Below, in pieces: positions 1-6,184 of a DNA stretch of 9,762 nt. Positions within the stretch are counted from its first letter, which is position 1, and the number at the start of each line of letters is the position of its first letter. A program made the translations under genes and the position numbers. This DNA comes from JAUVKA01 sp964465145 (GTDB lineage Bacteria > Bacteroidota > Bacteroidia > Bacteroidales > UBA12481): contig CAYXJR010000120.1 of assembly GCA_964465145.1 (NCBI GenBank), positions 1-9,762 of the forward strand, given 5' to 3'. Below the pieces are notes generated by a model that was not told where the DNA came from, did not search any database, and saw only the letters and a program-made list of their open reading frames with translations.

Positions 1-57
1 TGATAACCCATTTAGTGTAAAAAAATAAATATAGAAACTAACGAAGTCTGTACTTGA

Positions 58-87
58 TTGTTTTCTCTGGAAGATATTGTAGTTTTG
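58..87 (+). promoter_or_regulatory. Bacteroidota-type promoter for the small ferritin-like gene
   Basis: A TTG at 58-60 (candidate -33 element) is separated by 19 bases from TAGTTTTG at 80-87, which matches the Bacteroidota -7 consensus TAnnTTTG. Transcription would begin near 93-95 and leave a leader of roughly 24 bases before the ATG at 118. The placement favours ATG 118 over the in-frame TTG at 58, which would lie inside the promoter. The match is by eye and no start site has been measured. Confidence 0.5.
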
Positions 88-117
88 AGTTCTGCTTTCA
101 TAGAAAAGACATCAAAT

Positions 118-297
118 ATGGAGAATACAAAGACTATTGAGATTCTAAAACAGGCTATTTTATTAGAAAAAAGAGGCAAGGCTTTTTATATGAATGCCAT
201 GGAAAATTCAGGGGATTCAGATGTAAAAAGAATTTTCCAAATCATGGCTGAGGAAGAGGACGAGCATGTAAAATTTCTGGCCTTTCTAACCGATTAG
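118..297 (+). CDS. Very short ferritin-like (half-rubrerythrin) protein, 59 aa
   Basis: The 59-residue product consists of one helix-turn-helix pair of the ferritin/rubrerythrin fold. Helix 1 carries E17 with Y24 seven residues later, and helix 2 ends in the diiron motif E47-x-x-H50. The neighbouring rubrerythrin has the equivalent set E21, Y28, E54 and H57. Ferritin-like domains normally have two such pairs and run to about 140 residues, so only the first half is present. The ORF could open at TTG 58, but ATG 118 is chosen because a good promoter occupies 58-87 and the ferritin similarity begins just after the ATG. It ends in a double stop (TAG TAA), and its stop overlaps the convergent rubrerythrin stop by four bases. 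It may be a half-ferritin that builds a four-helix bundle by dimerising, as encapsulated ferritins do, or a truncated remnant. Iron or peroxide handling is inferred. Confidence 0.6.
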   Translation: MENTKTIEILKQAILLEKRGKAFYMNAMENSGDSDVKRIFQIMAEEEDEHVKFLAFLTD

Positions 298-872
298 TAA
301 TTATCCTTTTTTAGCTGCATATATGATTTAGGGTGCAGGCAGGCAGGGCAATTCTCCAGTGCTTTGGCTGATTTATAAACATAGCCGCAATTAATGCATT
401 TCCACCAAACTTTTCCGTCTTTCATGAATACGGAGTCCTCAGAAATATTCTGCAAAAACTTAAGATATCTTTCTTCGTGGAAGGCTTCCACCTTGGCAAT
501 CATATTAAAGGCAACTGCCACTTCTTTAAATCCCTCTTCTTTGGCTATCTCAGAAAATCTCGGATAGAGATCTGTCCATTCTTCATTTTCTCCTTCAGCA
601 GCGGCTTTTAGATTTTCAGCTGTTGTTCCAACAATTCCTGCTGGATAACTTGCCGTGATTTCTGTTACTCCTCCTTCTAGAAAACTAAAGAAACGTTTTG
701 CATGTTCTTTTTCCTGGTTGGCAGTCTCCTGGAAAATGGCAGCAATTTGTTCATAGCCTTCTTTTTTCGCCCTTTTTACAAACATTTCATAACGATTGCG
801 AGCTTGAGATTCTCCAGCAAAAGATTTTAGCAGATTCTTCTCAGTTTCTGTACCTTTAATCGACTTTTCCAT
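294..872 (-). CDS. rbr: Rubrerythrin
   Basis: Rubrerythrin is a cytoplasmic non-haem diiron peroxidase that reduces hydrogen peroxide to water in anaerobes and takes electrons through rubredoxin-type centres. All expected ligands are visible in this 192-residue protein. The diiron site is E21, E54-x-x-H57, the G-E95-x-x-E98 pair and E129-x-x-H132. The C-terminal rubredoxin-like knuckle has C159-x-x-C162 and C175-x-x-C178. Length and order (ferritin-like domain 1-145, FeS4 domain 155-190) are normal for the family, and the N-terminus resembles Bacteroides rubrerythrins. The start has an AAAAGG ribosome-binding sequence ten bases upstream (883-888). It follows the Hrb-like gene by only 18 bases on the same strand, so the two are probably co-transcribed and functionally linked. 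The 3' end overlaps the stop of the convergent ferritin-like gene. Confidence 0.95.
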   Translation of the reverse strand: MEKSIKGTETEKNLLKSFAGESQARNRYEMFVKRAKKEGYEQIAAIFQETANQEKEHAKRFFSFLEGGVTEITASYPAGIVGTTAENLKAAAEGENEEWTDLYPRFSEIAKEEGFKEVAVAFNMIAKVEAFHEERYLKFLQNISEDSVFMKDGKVWWKCINCGYVYKSAKALENCPACLHPKSYMQLKKDNY

Positions 873-890
873 AGTATTAATACCTTTTAG

Positions 891-1568
891 TTATAATTTA
901 TAAAAATCTTCTTTTTCACTACCACGGATCGGGCAAATCCAATCATCAGGAAGATCATCGAATTTCACTTTTTCATTTTCCTCATCGTAAATATATCCGC
1001 ATGCAGCACACTTATACCTTGCAAAATCAACAGGTTTTGGTTTTTCTTTATATTTTGACTTATCAACATAAGTGGGGGCATTTTTTGGAGCCACACCTTT
1101 GCGTATCTCCCGGTAATGCTTATAAGTCAGTTCAACCAAGGTGCTGTCAATAATATCAGACTGAATCAATTCACCGATAAATATCCAGTGGGTTCCTGCG
1201 TCAATAGTTTGTATTACAGAGCATTCCAGGTAGGCCATGGCATCATTTAGGACAATTGGGACTCCGGATTCGCCATAGATAATATTCATCCCCTCGAGTT
1301 TATCGAAATCCCTGCCACTTTTGTAGCCGAATCGCCCAAAAATCTCGGCGGGAGTTTCTGTATGAAGGATTGAAGCAGAAAAGCATCCGTACTTCTGTAT
1401 AAATTCAGCTGTGTAATTATCCTTGCTGCAGCAAGAGGCAAACCGAGGTGGTTCAGAGGTGACCTGAAAAAAAGTATTGGATATAAATCCGTTGCCATGA
1501 TCCTTGTCTCCCGAACAGACAATGTACAGGCCGTAAGATACTTTGAAGAGTGCTTCAATATTGATCAT
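891..1568 (-). CDS. Flavin reductase-rubredoxin fusion (high-molecular-weight rubredoxin type) with a degenerate iron site
   Basis: The 225-residue protein joins an N-terminal FMN-binding flavin reductase/flavoredoxin domain (about 1-155) to a C-terminal rubredoxin (about 182-225). This is the architecture and length of Hrb, known from Moorella as an NAD(P)H-dependent electron donor to flavodiiron protein and rubrerythrin. Rubredoxin features are clear: C187-x-x-C190-G-Y-x-Y, then L-P-D-D-W, then C212. The fourth ligand, normally C-P-x-C-G, reads C212-P-I-R215-G, so one iron-binding Cys is Arg. The codon is CGT, one transition away from TGT. Either the iron site is impaired or altered, or this is a base error. 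The gene lies 18 bases upstream of rubrerythrin on the same strand, which fits a peroxide-reducing electron chain. The start ATG at 1568 begins the flavin domain directly and no signal peptide is seen. Confidence 0.88.
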   Translation of the reverse strand: MINIEALFKVSYGLYIVCSGDKDHGNGFISNTFFQVTSEPPRFASCCSKDNYTAEFIQKYGCFSASILHTETPAEIFGRFGYKSGRDFDKLEGMNIIYGESGVPIVLNDAMAYLECSVIQTIDAGTHWIFIGELIQSDIIDSTLVELTYKHYREIRKGVAPKNAPTYVDKSKYKEKPKPVDFARYKCAACGYIYDEENEKVKFDDLPDDWICPIRGSEKEDFYKL

Positions 1569-1590
1569 TTTTAGCTCAAATTTTCATCTT

Positions 1591-1597
1591 AAAAGTA
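1591..1597 (-). promoter_or_regulatory. Possible -7 box of the hrb-rbr operon
   Basis: Read on the minus strand this is TACTTTT within a GTACTTTTAAG context, close to the Bacteroidota TAnnTTTG box, and lies 22 bases before the ATG at 1568. I could not find a convincing TTTG -33 element at the expected distance, so the call is weak. Confidence 0.25.
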
Positions 1598-1683
1598 CGA
1601 AAATTCCTTAAAATTTCAGTTGTGTCCTGCTCGAAAAAGGATTAGAGAACTACGGTTTGTGAATGATCTGATTGGAGGAGAAG

Positions 1684-2619
1684 TCAAGCAATATCCTGAT
1701 TATCACTACTTGAAAACCCGTTAAATCCTTCATCTGGTTGTTCGTAAAACTTAACCTTTTTTTCTTTAAGGAAGTTTTTAATAACATCAACATGTATGCA
1801 TTCCCCGAGGTGTAAAAAGGAGTAATCATCAACTTTTTTTAATTTCCCTTTGGATCGAATTTCCAGATTTTCAATATCAAAGCCTAAATGCAGATGTTTG
1901 GTGCGACTTTGCATTCCATATATAATACCCTGATCGTCAAATAATGGAGCTCCACTCTGACCACGTAATCCAGGTGTGCTAAGTTCTATTCCCATTTTTA
2001 CACCCTTACCCATAACAAAACGGGTTATCATTCCTTCCAGAGGAAAAATTGGTGAACGGCTTAAGCCTGTGTTAGTCCAAACCAATTCTTCCTTTTTTTC
2101 GTCGAAAAGAAAATTAGAGAATTCGGGGAAGGGAAAGCCCAGTCGGCATAAAAATTTACCCTGTTTAATACCTGAAGTTTCTTTAGGAAAAATCGCGTGA
2201 CCAGAATATTTTATCGTTGAAAAATCGTTGAATTTCAAAATAGCCAGGTCAAAATCAGGGTGCTTGCTCACAGTGTACCCCGACATCTTATCGACACAGT
2301 CAATAAAAGAATTTTTTTGTTGAATAATAGTATCATTTTTATATTTGTACCTGGTCTCAATTTGCTGCAGGTTTGTTTTAAAAGCCCTATCCATATCCAG
2401 CTTATCTCTCTCCGTCTTGAAATCCTGATATTTCTTATTGATAAGGCTGGCTTTCGTAATTACTTCAACCATATGTTTACAGGTTATGGCATACCCTTCT
2501 TCATTAACAAAGAAAAGAGTTCCGGCACCAGGAATGACATGTTTCCCATTATAGGTTTTGGAAATGGTATGTATTGGGCGAGTGAATTTTGATACTTCTT
2601 CTATTGCTTTTACAAACAT
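1684..2619 (-). CDS. Trypsin-fold serine peptidase, apparently cytoplasmic
   Basis: The 311-residue protein has the trypsin-like catalytic triad in order: H49 in I-T-C-K-H-M, D124 in H-P-D-F-D-L-A-I-L, and S222 in G-Q-S-G-A-P. These are the hallmarks of the HtrA/trypsin-2 class of S1 peptidases. Three things set it apart from HtrA. There is no signal peptide or membrane segment, so it should act in the cytoplasm. There is no PDZ domain after the protease domain. A charged insert that is probably helical (about 56-110) separates the His and Asp motifs. The C-terminal tail (about 290-311) is polar and low in complexity. It stands alone: the hrb start lies 115 bases downstream, and the GH27 gene diverges upstream. 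Its substrate is unknown. Solitary unexported trypsin-like proteins occur in stress and defence settings, but nothing nearby supports a specific role. Confidence 0.82.
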   Translation of the reverse strand: MFVKAIEEVSKFTRPIHTISKTYNGKHVIPGAGTLFFVNEEGYAITCKHMVEVITKASLINKKYQDFKTERDKLDMDRAFKTNLQQIETRYKYKNDTIIQQKNSFIDCVDKMSGYTVSKHPDFDLAILKFNDFSTIKYSGHAIFPKETSGIKQGKFLCRLGFPFPEFSNFLFDEKKEELVWTNTGLSRSPIFPLEGMITRFVMGKGVKMGIELSTPGLRGQSGAPLFDDQGIIYGMQSRTKHLHLGFDIENLEIRSKGKLKKVDDYSFLHLGECIHVDVIKNFLKEKKVKFYEQPDEGFNGFSSSDNQDIA

Positions 2620-2763
2620 AATTTGTATTTAATAATTCTGACTGATTACGCTAATTGTAAAGGTAGGGATTTATAGGTTTCATCCTTTTTATTCTTTCAT
2701 GAAGATATTTTGTGATCCTGGACCCGGCACTTTGATTTAGTCCTGTTATTTTATTAATATACT

Positions 2764-2771
2764 TAACTTTG
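2764..2771 (+). promoter_or_regulatory. -7 box for the GH27 gene
   Basis: TAACTTTG is an exact match to the Bacteroidota TAnnTTTG box and lies 33 bases before the ATG at 2805, predicting a leader of about 26 bases. The expected TTTG -33 element is not at the normal spacing: the nearest TTTG (2731-2734) is 29 bases away instead of about 19. The start may therefore be weak or activator-dependent. Confidence 0.45.
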
Positions 2772-2804
2772 GCTTGTAAACCTTATTACATAAAATAATT
2801 CAAG

Positions 2805-4763
2805 ATGAAAAAGTTATTGTTAGCTGCTAGTTTGGTATTTTTTCTATTTTCCTGTTCTCCAGAAGTTCAAACCCTGTTCCTGGATGAAATGGATCTGCTG
2901 AGGATGGAATCAGGATGGGGAAATATAAATATCAATAAAACTGTTGATGGGAATCCCTTACAAATTGCCGGTGTTGAATATGAGAGAGGGTTGGGAACTC
3001 ATGCGATTTACAAATTCTTGGTTGATTTGCAGGGAGATGGGAGAAATTTCAAGGCAAAGGTAGGTGTTGATGATGAAAGTGGGGAACAGGCATCGGTTGA
3101 ATTTATGGTGCTGGGAGACCGTGAGGTACTCTGGAATAGCGGTATTATGAAAAAAGGTGATCCGGCCATGGTAATCGACCTCAGTATTAAGGGAATAAAG
3201 GAGCTTGCCCTTTATGTTTCTGATGGTGGAGACAATATAAATTACGATCATGTTGATTGGATCGATGCCAGATTTGAATACCAAAACCAAGCTCCTGTAC
3301 CAGTGGTCCAATTATTTAGTAGTAAGTATATCCTTACTCCACCCGAAAGCGATAAACCCAGGATAAACGGGCCGGTTGTTCTAGGCGCTAATCCAGGAAA
3401 TCCTTTTATCTACCGAGTTCCTGTCACAGGTAAAGATCCTATAACTTTGAGCATAAAGGGTTTGCCTGATGGTCTCCATTTTAACCCGGATTCACGGGTA
3501 ATCAGTGGTATAGCTCCACCCTCTGGTTTTTATCCAATACATCTAACAGCGGAGAATTCAATTGGTGCAGGCAGGCAACTCGTGACTATTCGTACCGATA
3601 AGGGACTGGCCCTTACGCCTCCGCTCGGTTGGAACTCTTGGAATTGCTGGGGTTTGAGTGTCGACCAGGGTAAGGTGAAGGCAGCAGCTGACGCCATGGT
3701 GGAAAGCGGCCTGGCAGATCATGGATGGTCTTTTATTAATATCGACGATGGTTGGGAGGCTGATCAGCGAACCGCAGCCGGGGAATTATTGGCTAATGAC
3801 AAGTTTCCAAATATGAAAGAATTGGCAGATTATTGTCATGATTATGGGTTGAAGCTTGGGATATATAGTTCACCAGGCCCTTTGACATGCGGAGGATATT
3901 TGGGAAGCTACAAGCATGAATTGCTGGATATAAAGACTTGGGCCAATTGGGGAATTGATTATGTGAAATACGACTGGTGTGGTTACTCTCAGGTAGCAAA
4001 GGATAATTCTCTATCTGAGTTACAAAAGCCATATGCATTTTTCACTGAGCAGTTGAATCTGGTTAGCCGGGACATTATCTATAGTATTTGCCAGTATGGT
4101 ATGGGGGATATATGGGAATGGGGGGAAAAAGTTGGAGGAAACCTCTGGCGTACAACAGGGGATATCACAGATACATGGAATAGCATGGCGAGTATTGGTT
4201 TCGGCCAGGGTAAGACTTCCTCATATGCAGGACCAGGGCACTGGAATGATCCCGATATGCTGGTAGTTGGACAGGTTGGATGGGGCCCATCCCTGCATGC
4301 CTCTAATCTAAGTCCGGATGAGCAATATACCCATATCTCACTCTGGTCACTTTTGGCTGCTCCTTTGCTAATTGGCTGCGACATGACTCAATTGGATGAT
4401 TTTACTCTCAGTCTCCTGACCAATGATGAGGTGCTTGCTGTTAATCAGGATACTGAGGGTGAGCAAGCTGTATTATTGAGGGAGGGAGATGGAGTGCAGG
4501 TTTGGGTCAAGCACTTAGCTGGCGGCTATAAGGCGGTAGGCTTGTTTTATACAGGGGAGAACTCTCCTATTGAATCATTTCTATGGGATAGAAAACCCAG
4601 GAACAAAGAAATTCAGGTTTCATGGGAAGAGCTGGGAATAACTGGTACACACGATGTTAGAGATGTATGGCGTCAGCAGGACTTGGGTAATTTTAAAACC
4701 TTCTTTTCAGCTTCTGTACCATACCATGGAGTTGTGTTGGTGAAAATAACAGGTTTAAAATAA
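2805..4763 (+). CDS. GH27 alpha-galactosidase-family lipoprotein with NPCBM and Ig-like domains
   Basis: GH27 enzymes release terminal alpha-D-galactose; some members act on beta-L-arabinopyranose or alpha-N-acetylgalactosamine. The 652-residue protein starts with a lipoprotein signal (hydrophobic 4-15, lipobox L-F-S-C17). It continues with an NPCBM carbohydrate-binding domain (about 25-160, G-L-G-T-H and D-H-V-D-W motifs) and an Ig-like He_PIG module (about 165-262). The GH27 barrel runs from 268, opening L-T-P-P-L-G-W-N-S-W-N. Inferred catalytic residues are the nucleophile D390 in Y-V-K-Y-D-W-C and the acid/base D453 in W-R-T-T-G-D-I. The conserved I-D-D-G-W (313-317) and G-H-W-N-D-P-D-M (478-485) motifs are intact. 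A C-terminal beta-sandwich (about 555-652) completes it. Nearby arabinofuranosidases suggest an arabinogalactan-like substrate, but the exact sugar cannot be read from sequence alone. It appears to be a single-gene transcript. Confidence 0.92.
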   Translation: MKKLLLAASLVFFLFSCSPEVQTLFLDEMDLLRMESGWGNININKTVDGNPLQIAGVEYERGLGTHAIYKFLVDLQGDGRNFKAKVGVDDESGEQASVEFMVLGDREVLWNSGIMKKGDPAMVIDLSIKGIKELALYVSDGGDNINYDHVDWIDARFEYQNQAPVPVVQLFSSKYILTPPESDKPRINGPVVLGANPGNPFIYRVPVTGKDPITLSIKGLPDGLHFNPDSRVISGIAPPSGFYPIHLTAENSIGAGRQLVTIRTDKGLALTPPLGWNSWNCWGLSVDQGKVKAAADAMVESGLADHGWSFINIDDGWEADQRTAAGELLANDKFPNMKELADYCHDYGLKLGIYSSPGPLTCGGYLGSYKHELLDIKTWANWGIDYVKYDWCGYSQVAKDNSLSELQKPYAFFTEQLNLVSRDIIYSICQYGMGDIWEWGEKVGGNLWRTTGDITDTWNSMASIGFGQGKTSSYAGPGHWNDPDMLVVGQVGWGPSLHASNLSPDEQYTHISLWSLLAAPLLIGCDMTQLDDFTLSLLTNDEVLAVNQDTEGEQAVLLREGDGVQVWVKHLAGGYKAVGLFYTGENSPIESFLWDRKPRNKEIQVSWEELGITGTHDVRDVWRQQDLGNFKTFFSASVPYHGVVLVKITGLK

Positions 4764-4810
4764 TATACCAGATTATTAAGCCAGGTGCTTAACGCCTGGC
4801 AAAGGTATAT
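4763..4810. terminator. Nested hairpin between convergent genes, possible bidirectional terminator
   Basis: The inner stem is GCCAGGTG / CGCCTGGC (4780-4800), eight pairs including one G-T wobble around a five-base loop. It is enclosed by a second perfect arm pair, ATATACC (4763-4769) and GGTATAT (4804-4810). It starts at the GH27 stop codon and lies 43 bases beyond the convergent CDP-alcohol phosphotransferase stop. No T-run follows on either strand, so it is not a standard intrinsic terminator and may act mainly as a 3'-end structure. Confidence 0.45.
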
Positions 4811-4852
4811 GGTTGCCGGTAAAAGAGCTGCCCCATTAGTTGACTAAATCCA

Positions 4853-5464
4853 TCAAAACTTGCAACAACAAAAAAGGCCTTTGGCGTTCGATTTTATTTC
4901 CCTGCTGATCAAATGAATTACTGTGTCCTCGCTAAAAGCGATATAGCCTGATATCAACATAATCCAGAAAAACCAGGGATAAAAGCCAAATACAAATAGG
5001 GTAAAAAAGAAGAATCCCTGGATATAGCCTGCAATTTTATTTGAGTATAAATGAAGGCTGCTGGTTCTGCCAAATTTGATAAGAGTGATAAAAATCGGTA
5101 ATAAAAACAGTCCAAGAAAAAAATAAAAGTACACCTGAAAAGGTCTGAAGTCTTCCCATTTGAAAATGAATACACCCAGTATGGCCAAAATATATGTGCC
5201 AAAATCAGCCAAGGTGTCCAGTCGTGCTCCAATCTCCGTTTCCTGATGAAATACCCTGGCAATTAATCCGTCTAAAACATCGGTTACCAGGTTAATAACT
5301 AGTAAAATGACAAAAATTCTCTCATTGCCAAATAATAAAAATGCCAAAACAATTGGGAAGGTTAATAAACTATAGAGAGATAATGAGTTTGGAATATTCC
5401 ATATGAATTTTTGCCTAAATATCCTTTCTATAAAATGGATTATGTTAGCGTAAATGGTAGACAT
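4853..5464 (-). CDS. CDP-alcohol phosphatidyltransferase (membrane phospholipid synthesis)
   Basis: This family moves a phosphatidyl or phospho-alcohol group from a CDP-linked donor to an alcohol, for example in phosphatidylglycerol-phosphate or phosphatidylserine synthesis. The whole signature is present: D62-x-x-D65-G66-x-x-A69-R70, eight residues, G79-x-x-x-D83-x-x-x-D87. The four Asp residues bind the metals and the CDP. The 203-residue length and about six hydrophobic segments (roughly 30-45, 49-65, 87-100, 108-125, 140-158, 160-175) fit an inner-membrane PgsA-sized enzyme. The N-terminal I-P-N-S-L-S-L motif resembles the I-P-N-x-L-T start of PgsA-like proteins. The acceptor alcohol cannot be decided, so no symbol is given. 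It lies 171 bases after the frameshifted GH51 on the same strand and is probably transcribed separately. Confidence 0.9.
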   Translation of the reverse strand: MSTIYANIIHFIERIFRQKFIWNIPNSLSLYSLLTFPIVLAFLLFGNERIFVILLVINLVTDVLDGLIARVFHQETEIGARLDTLADFGTYILAILGVFIFKWEDFRPFQVYFYFFLGLFLLPIFITLIKFGRTSSLHLYSNKIAGYIQGFFFFTLFVFGFYPWFFWIMLISGYIAFSEDTVIHLISREIKSNAKGLFCCCKF

Positions 5465-5607
5465 ACAGGATAATAATGCGGAAAAATTTTACTCAAGATA
5501 GAGTTAATCTTTCGATTTACCTACTGGCTCTTGTCGTTATACGATTGTCTTAGAAATAGTATCGCGGATCTTAATCAATGTCCTAATTCTATTTGTTTGG
5601 AAAAAGT
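5465..5607. other. Intergenic region with no recognisable gene
   Basis: About 140 AT-rich bases separate the phosphatidyltransferase start from the heptamer array. I see no strong hairpin or T-run that would terminate the upstream GH51 transcript. On the minus strand there is only a partial -7-like TATCTTG (5497-5503 region). The plus-strand ORF crossing this region has no recognisable protein character. Confidence 0.4.
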
Positions 5608-5650
5608 TTGTCCCCAATCCCCAGTCCCTACGTCCCTATTCCCTGATCCC
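5608..5650 (-). repeat. Degenerate G-rich heptamer array (GGGANNN, six units)
   Basis: Read on the minus strand, six consecutive units begin with GGGA: GGGATCA, GGGAATA, GGGACGTA, GGGACTG, GGGATTG and GGGACAA. Five are seven bases long and one is eight. The six G-tracts of three or four with loops of three to five bases fit the pattern of a G-quadruplex. The array overlaps the end of the GH51 C-terminal fragment: the first two units encode its final residues, and its stop TAG spans units two and three. On the plus strand two units read CCCCAAT and CCCCAGT. Confidence 0.75.
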
Positions 5651-6184
5651 TATCTTCACCACCCCACACGAATACCCCGGCATTTCGAAGGTTATAATAT
5701 GCCCCTTCACTTTTATTTTGCCAGTTATTGGGGTTATTGATCCAGGATTCTCCATAGTATTTCTCTGGTTAAGTGAATCAGGTGCAACTATTTGAAATTG
5801 CACTGCTCCCAAGCGAAGTCCATCTGGTAATTCAATGTTAACTTTCTTGTCCTTATCAACTGGATTTACAATTTTACATATCGCAGTTTTTCTATTCTCA
5901 GATAAAGTTGCAACAAGATTTATATCGATCTCATCGCATTTTGATTGAATCCTGTTTGGCGCAAAATTTTCACGCCAAAGTTTCATTATCACATAGTTTG
6001 GCGCCGGGAACCATCCTGTATGGTCAAAATTGATGAAAGCATTATCCCAGGCATTGGCTGAGCTGTGCCTGAGGAACAAAGCCGGGGGCCACCCATAGTG
6101 AGAAAATCCCCGCATCTTTCGAAGCCATTTAATAATCCGCCGGCATAAAGACCGGTTCGCCAGTCGGTTGACTGGGCGTTCCAT
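5636..6184 (-). CDS. C-terminal fragment of the frameshifted GH51 arabinofuranosidase
   Basis: This is the second half of the gene that begins at 8031, read in a different frame. GH51 homology begins only at the Ala codon 6080-6082 (A-L-F-L-R-H-S-S-A-N-A-W-D-N) and runs to the stop at 5636-5638, giving 148 real residues. The part from 6184 to 6083 is the out-of-frame shadow of the upstream half, so the ATG at 6184 is unlikely to be a true start. The segment supplies the last barrel strand and the C-terminal beta-sandwich that GH51 enzymes need for folding. The final residues G-I-R-E are encoded by the G-rich repeat array, so the natural C-terminus may have been altered. Confidence 0.75.
   Translation of the reverse strand: MERPVNRLANRSLCRRIIKWLRKMRGFSHYGWPPALFLRHSSANAWDNAFINFDHTGWFPAPNYVIMKLWRENFAPNRIQSKCDEIDINLVATLSENRKTAICKIVNPVDKDKKVNIELPDGLRLGAVQFQIVAPDSLNQRNTMENPGSITPITGKIKVKGHIITFEMPGYSCGVVKIGIRE

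Noticed and set aside
58..117. N-terminal extension of the ferritin-like ORF from TTG 58
   Set aside because: The extension has no ferritin similarity and would lie in the predicted promoter; ATG 118 fits better.
334..345. GCAGGCAGGCAG triplet-like repeat
   Set aside because: It simply encodes part of the C-P-A-C-L-H segment of rubrerythrin and a similar string at 3569-3578 is coincidental.
1286..1558. Minus-strand 90-aa ORF inside the Hrb-like gene
   Set aside because: It is an out-of-frame shadow of the flavin reductase domain with no recognisable domain.
1976..2592. Plus-strand ORFs of 74 and 110 aa opposite the peptidase gene
   Set aside because: They are antisense to clear triad-bearing coding sequence and have no protein features of their own.
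5531..5740. Plus-strand 69-aa ORF across the C-rich array
   Set aside because: It runs through the repeat and antisense to the GH51 C-terminus; the Pro/Ser-rich peptide reflects the repeats.
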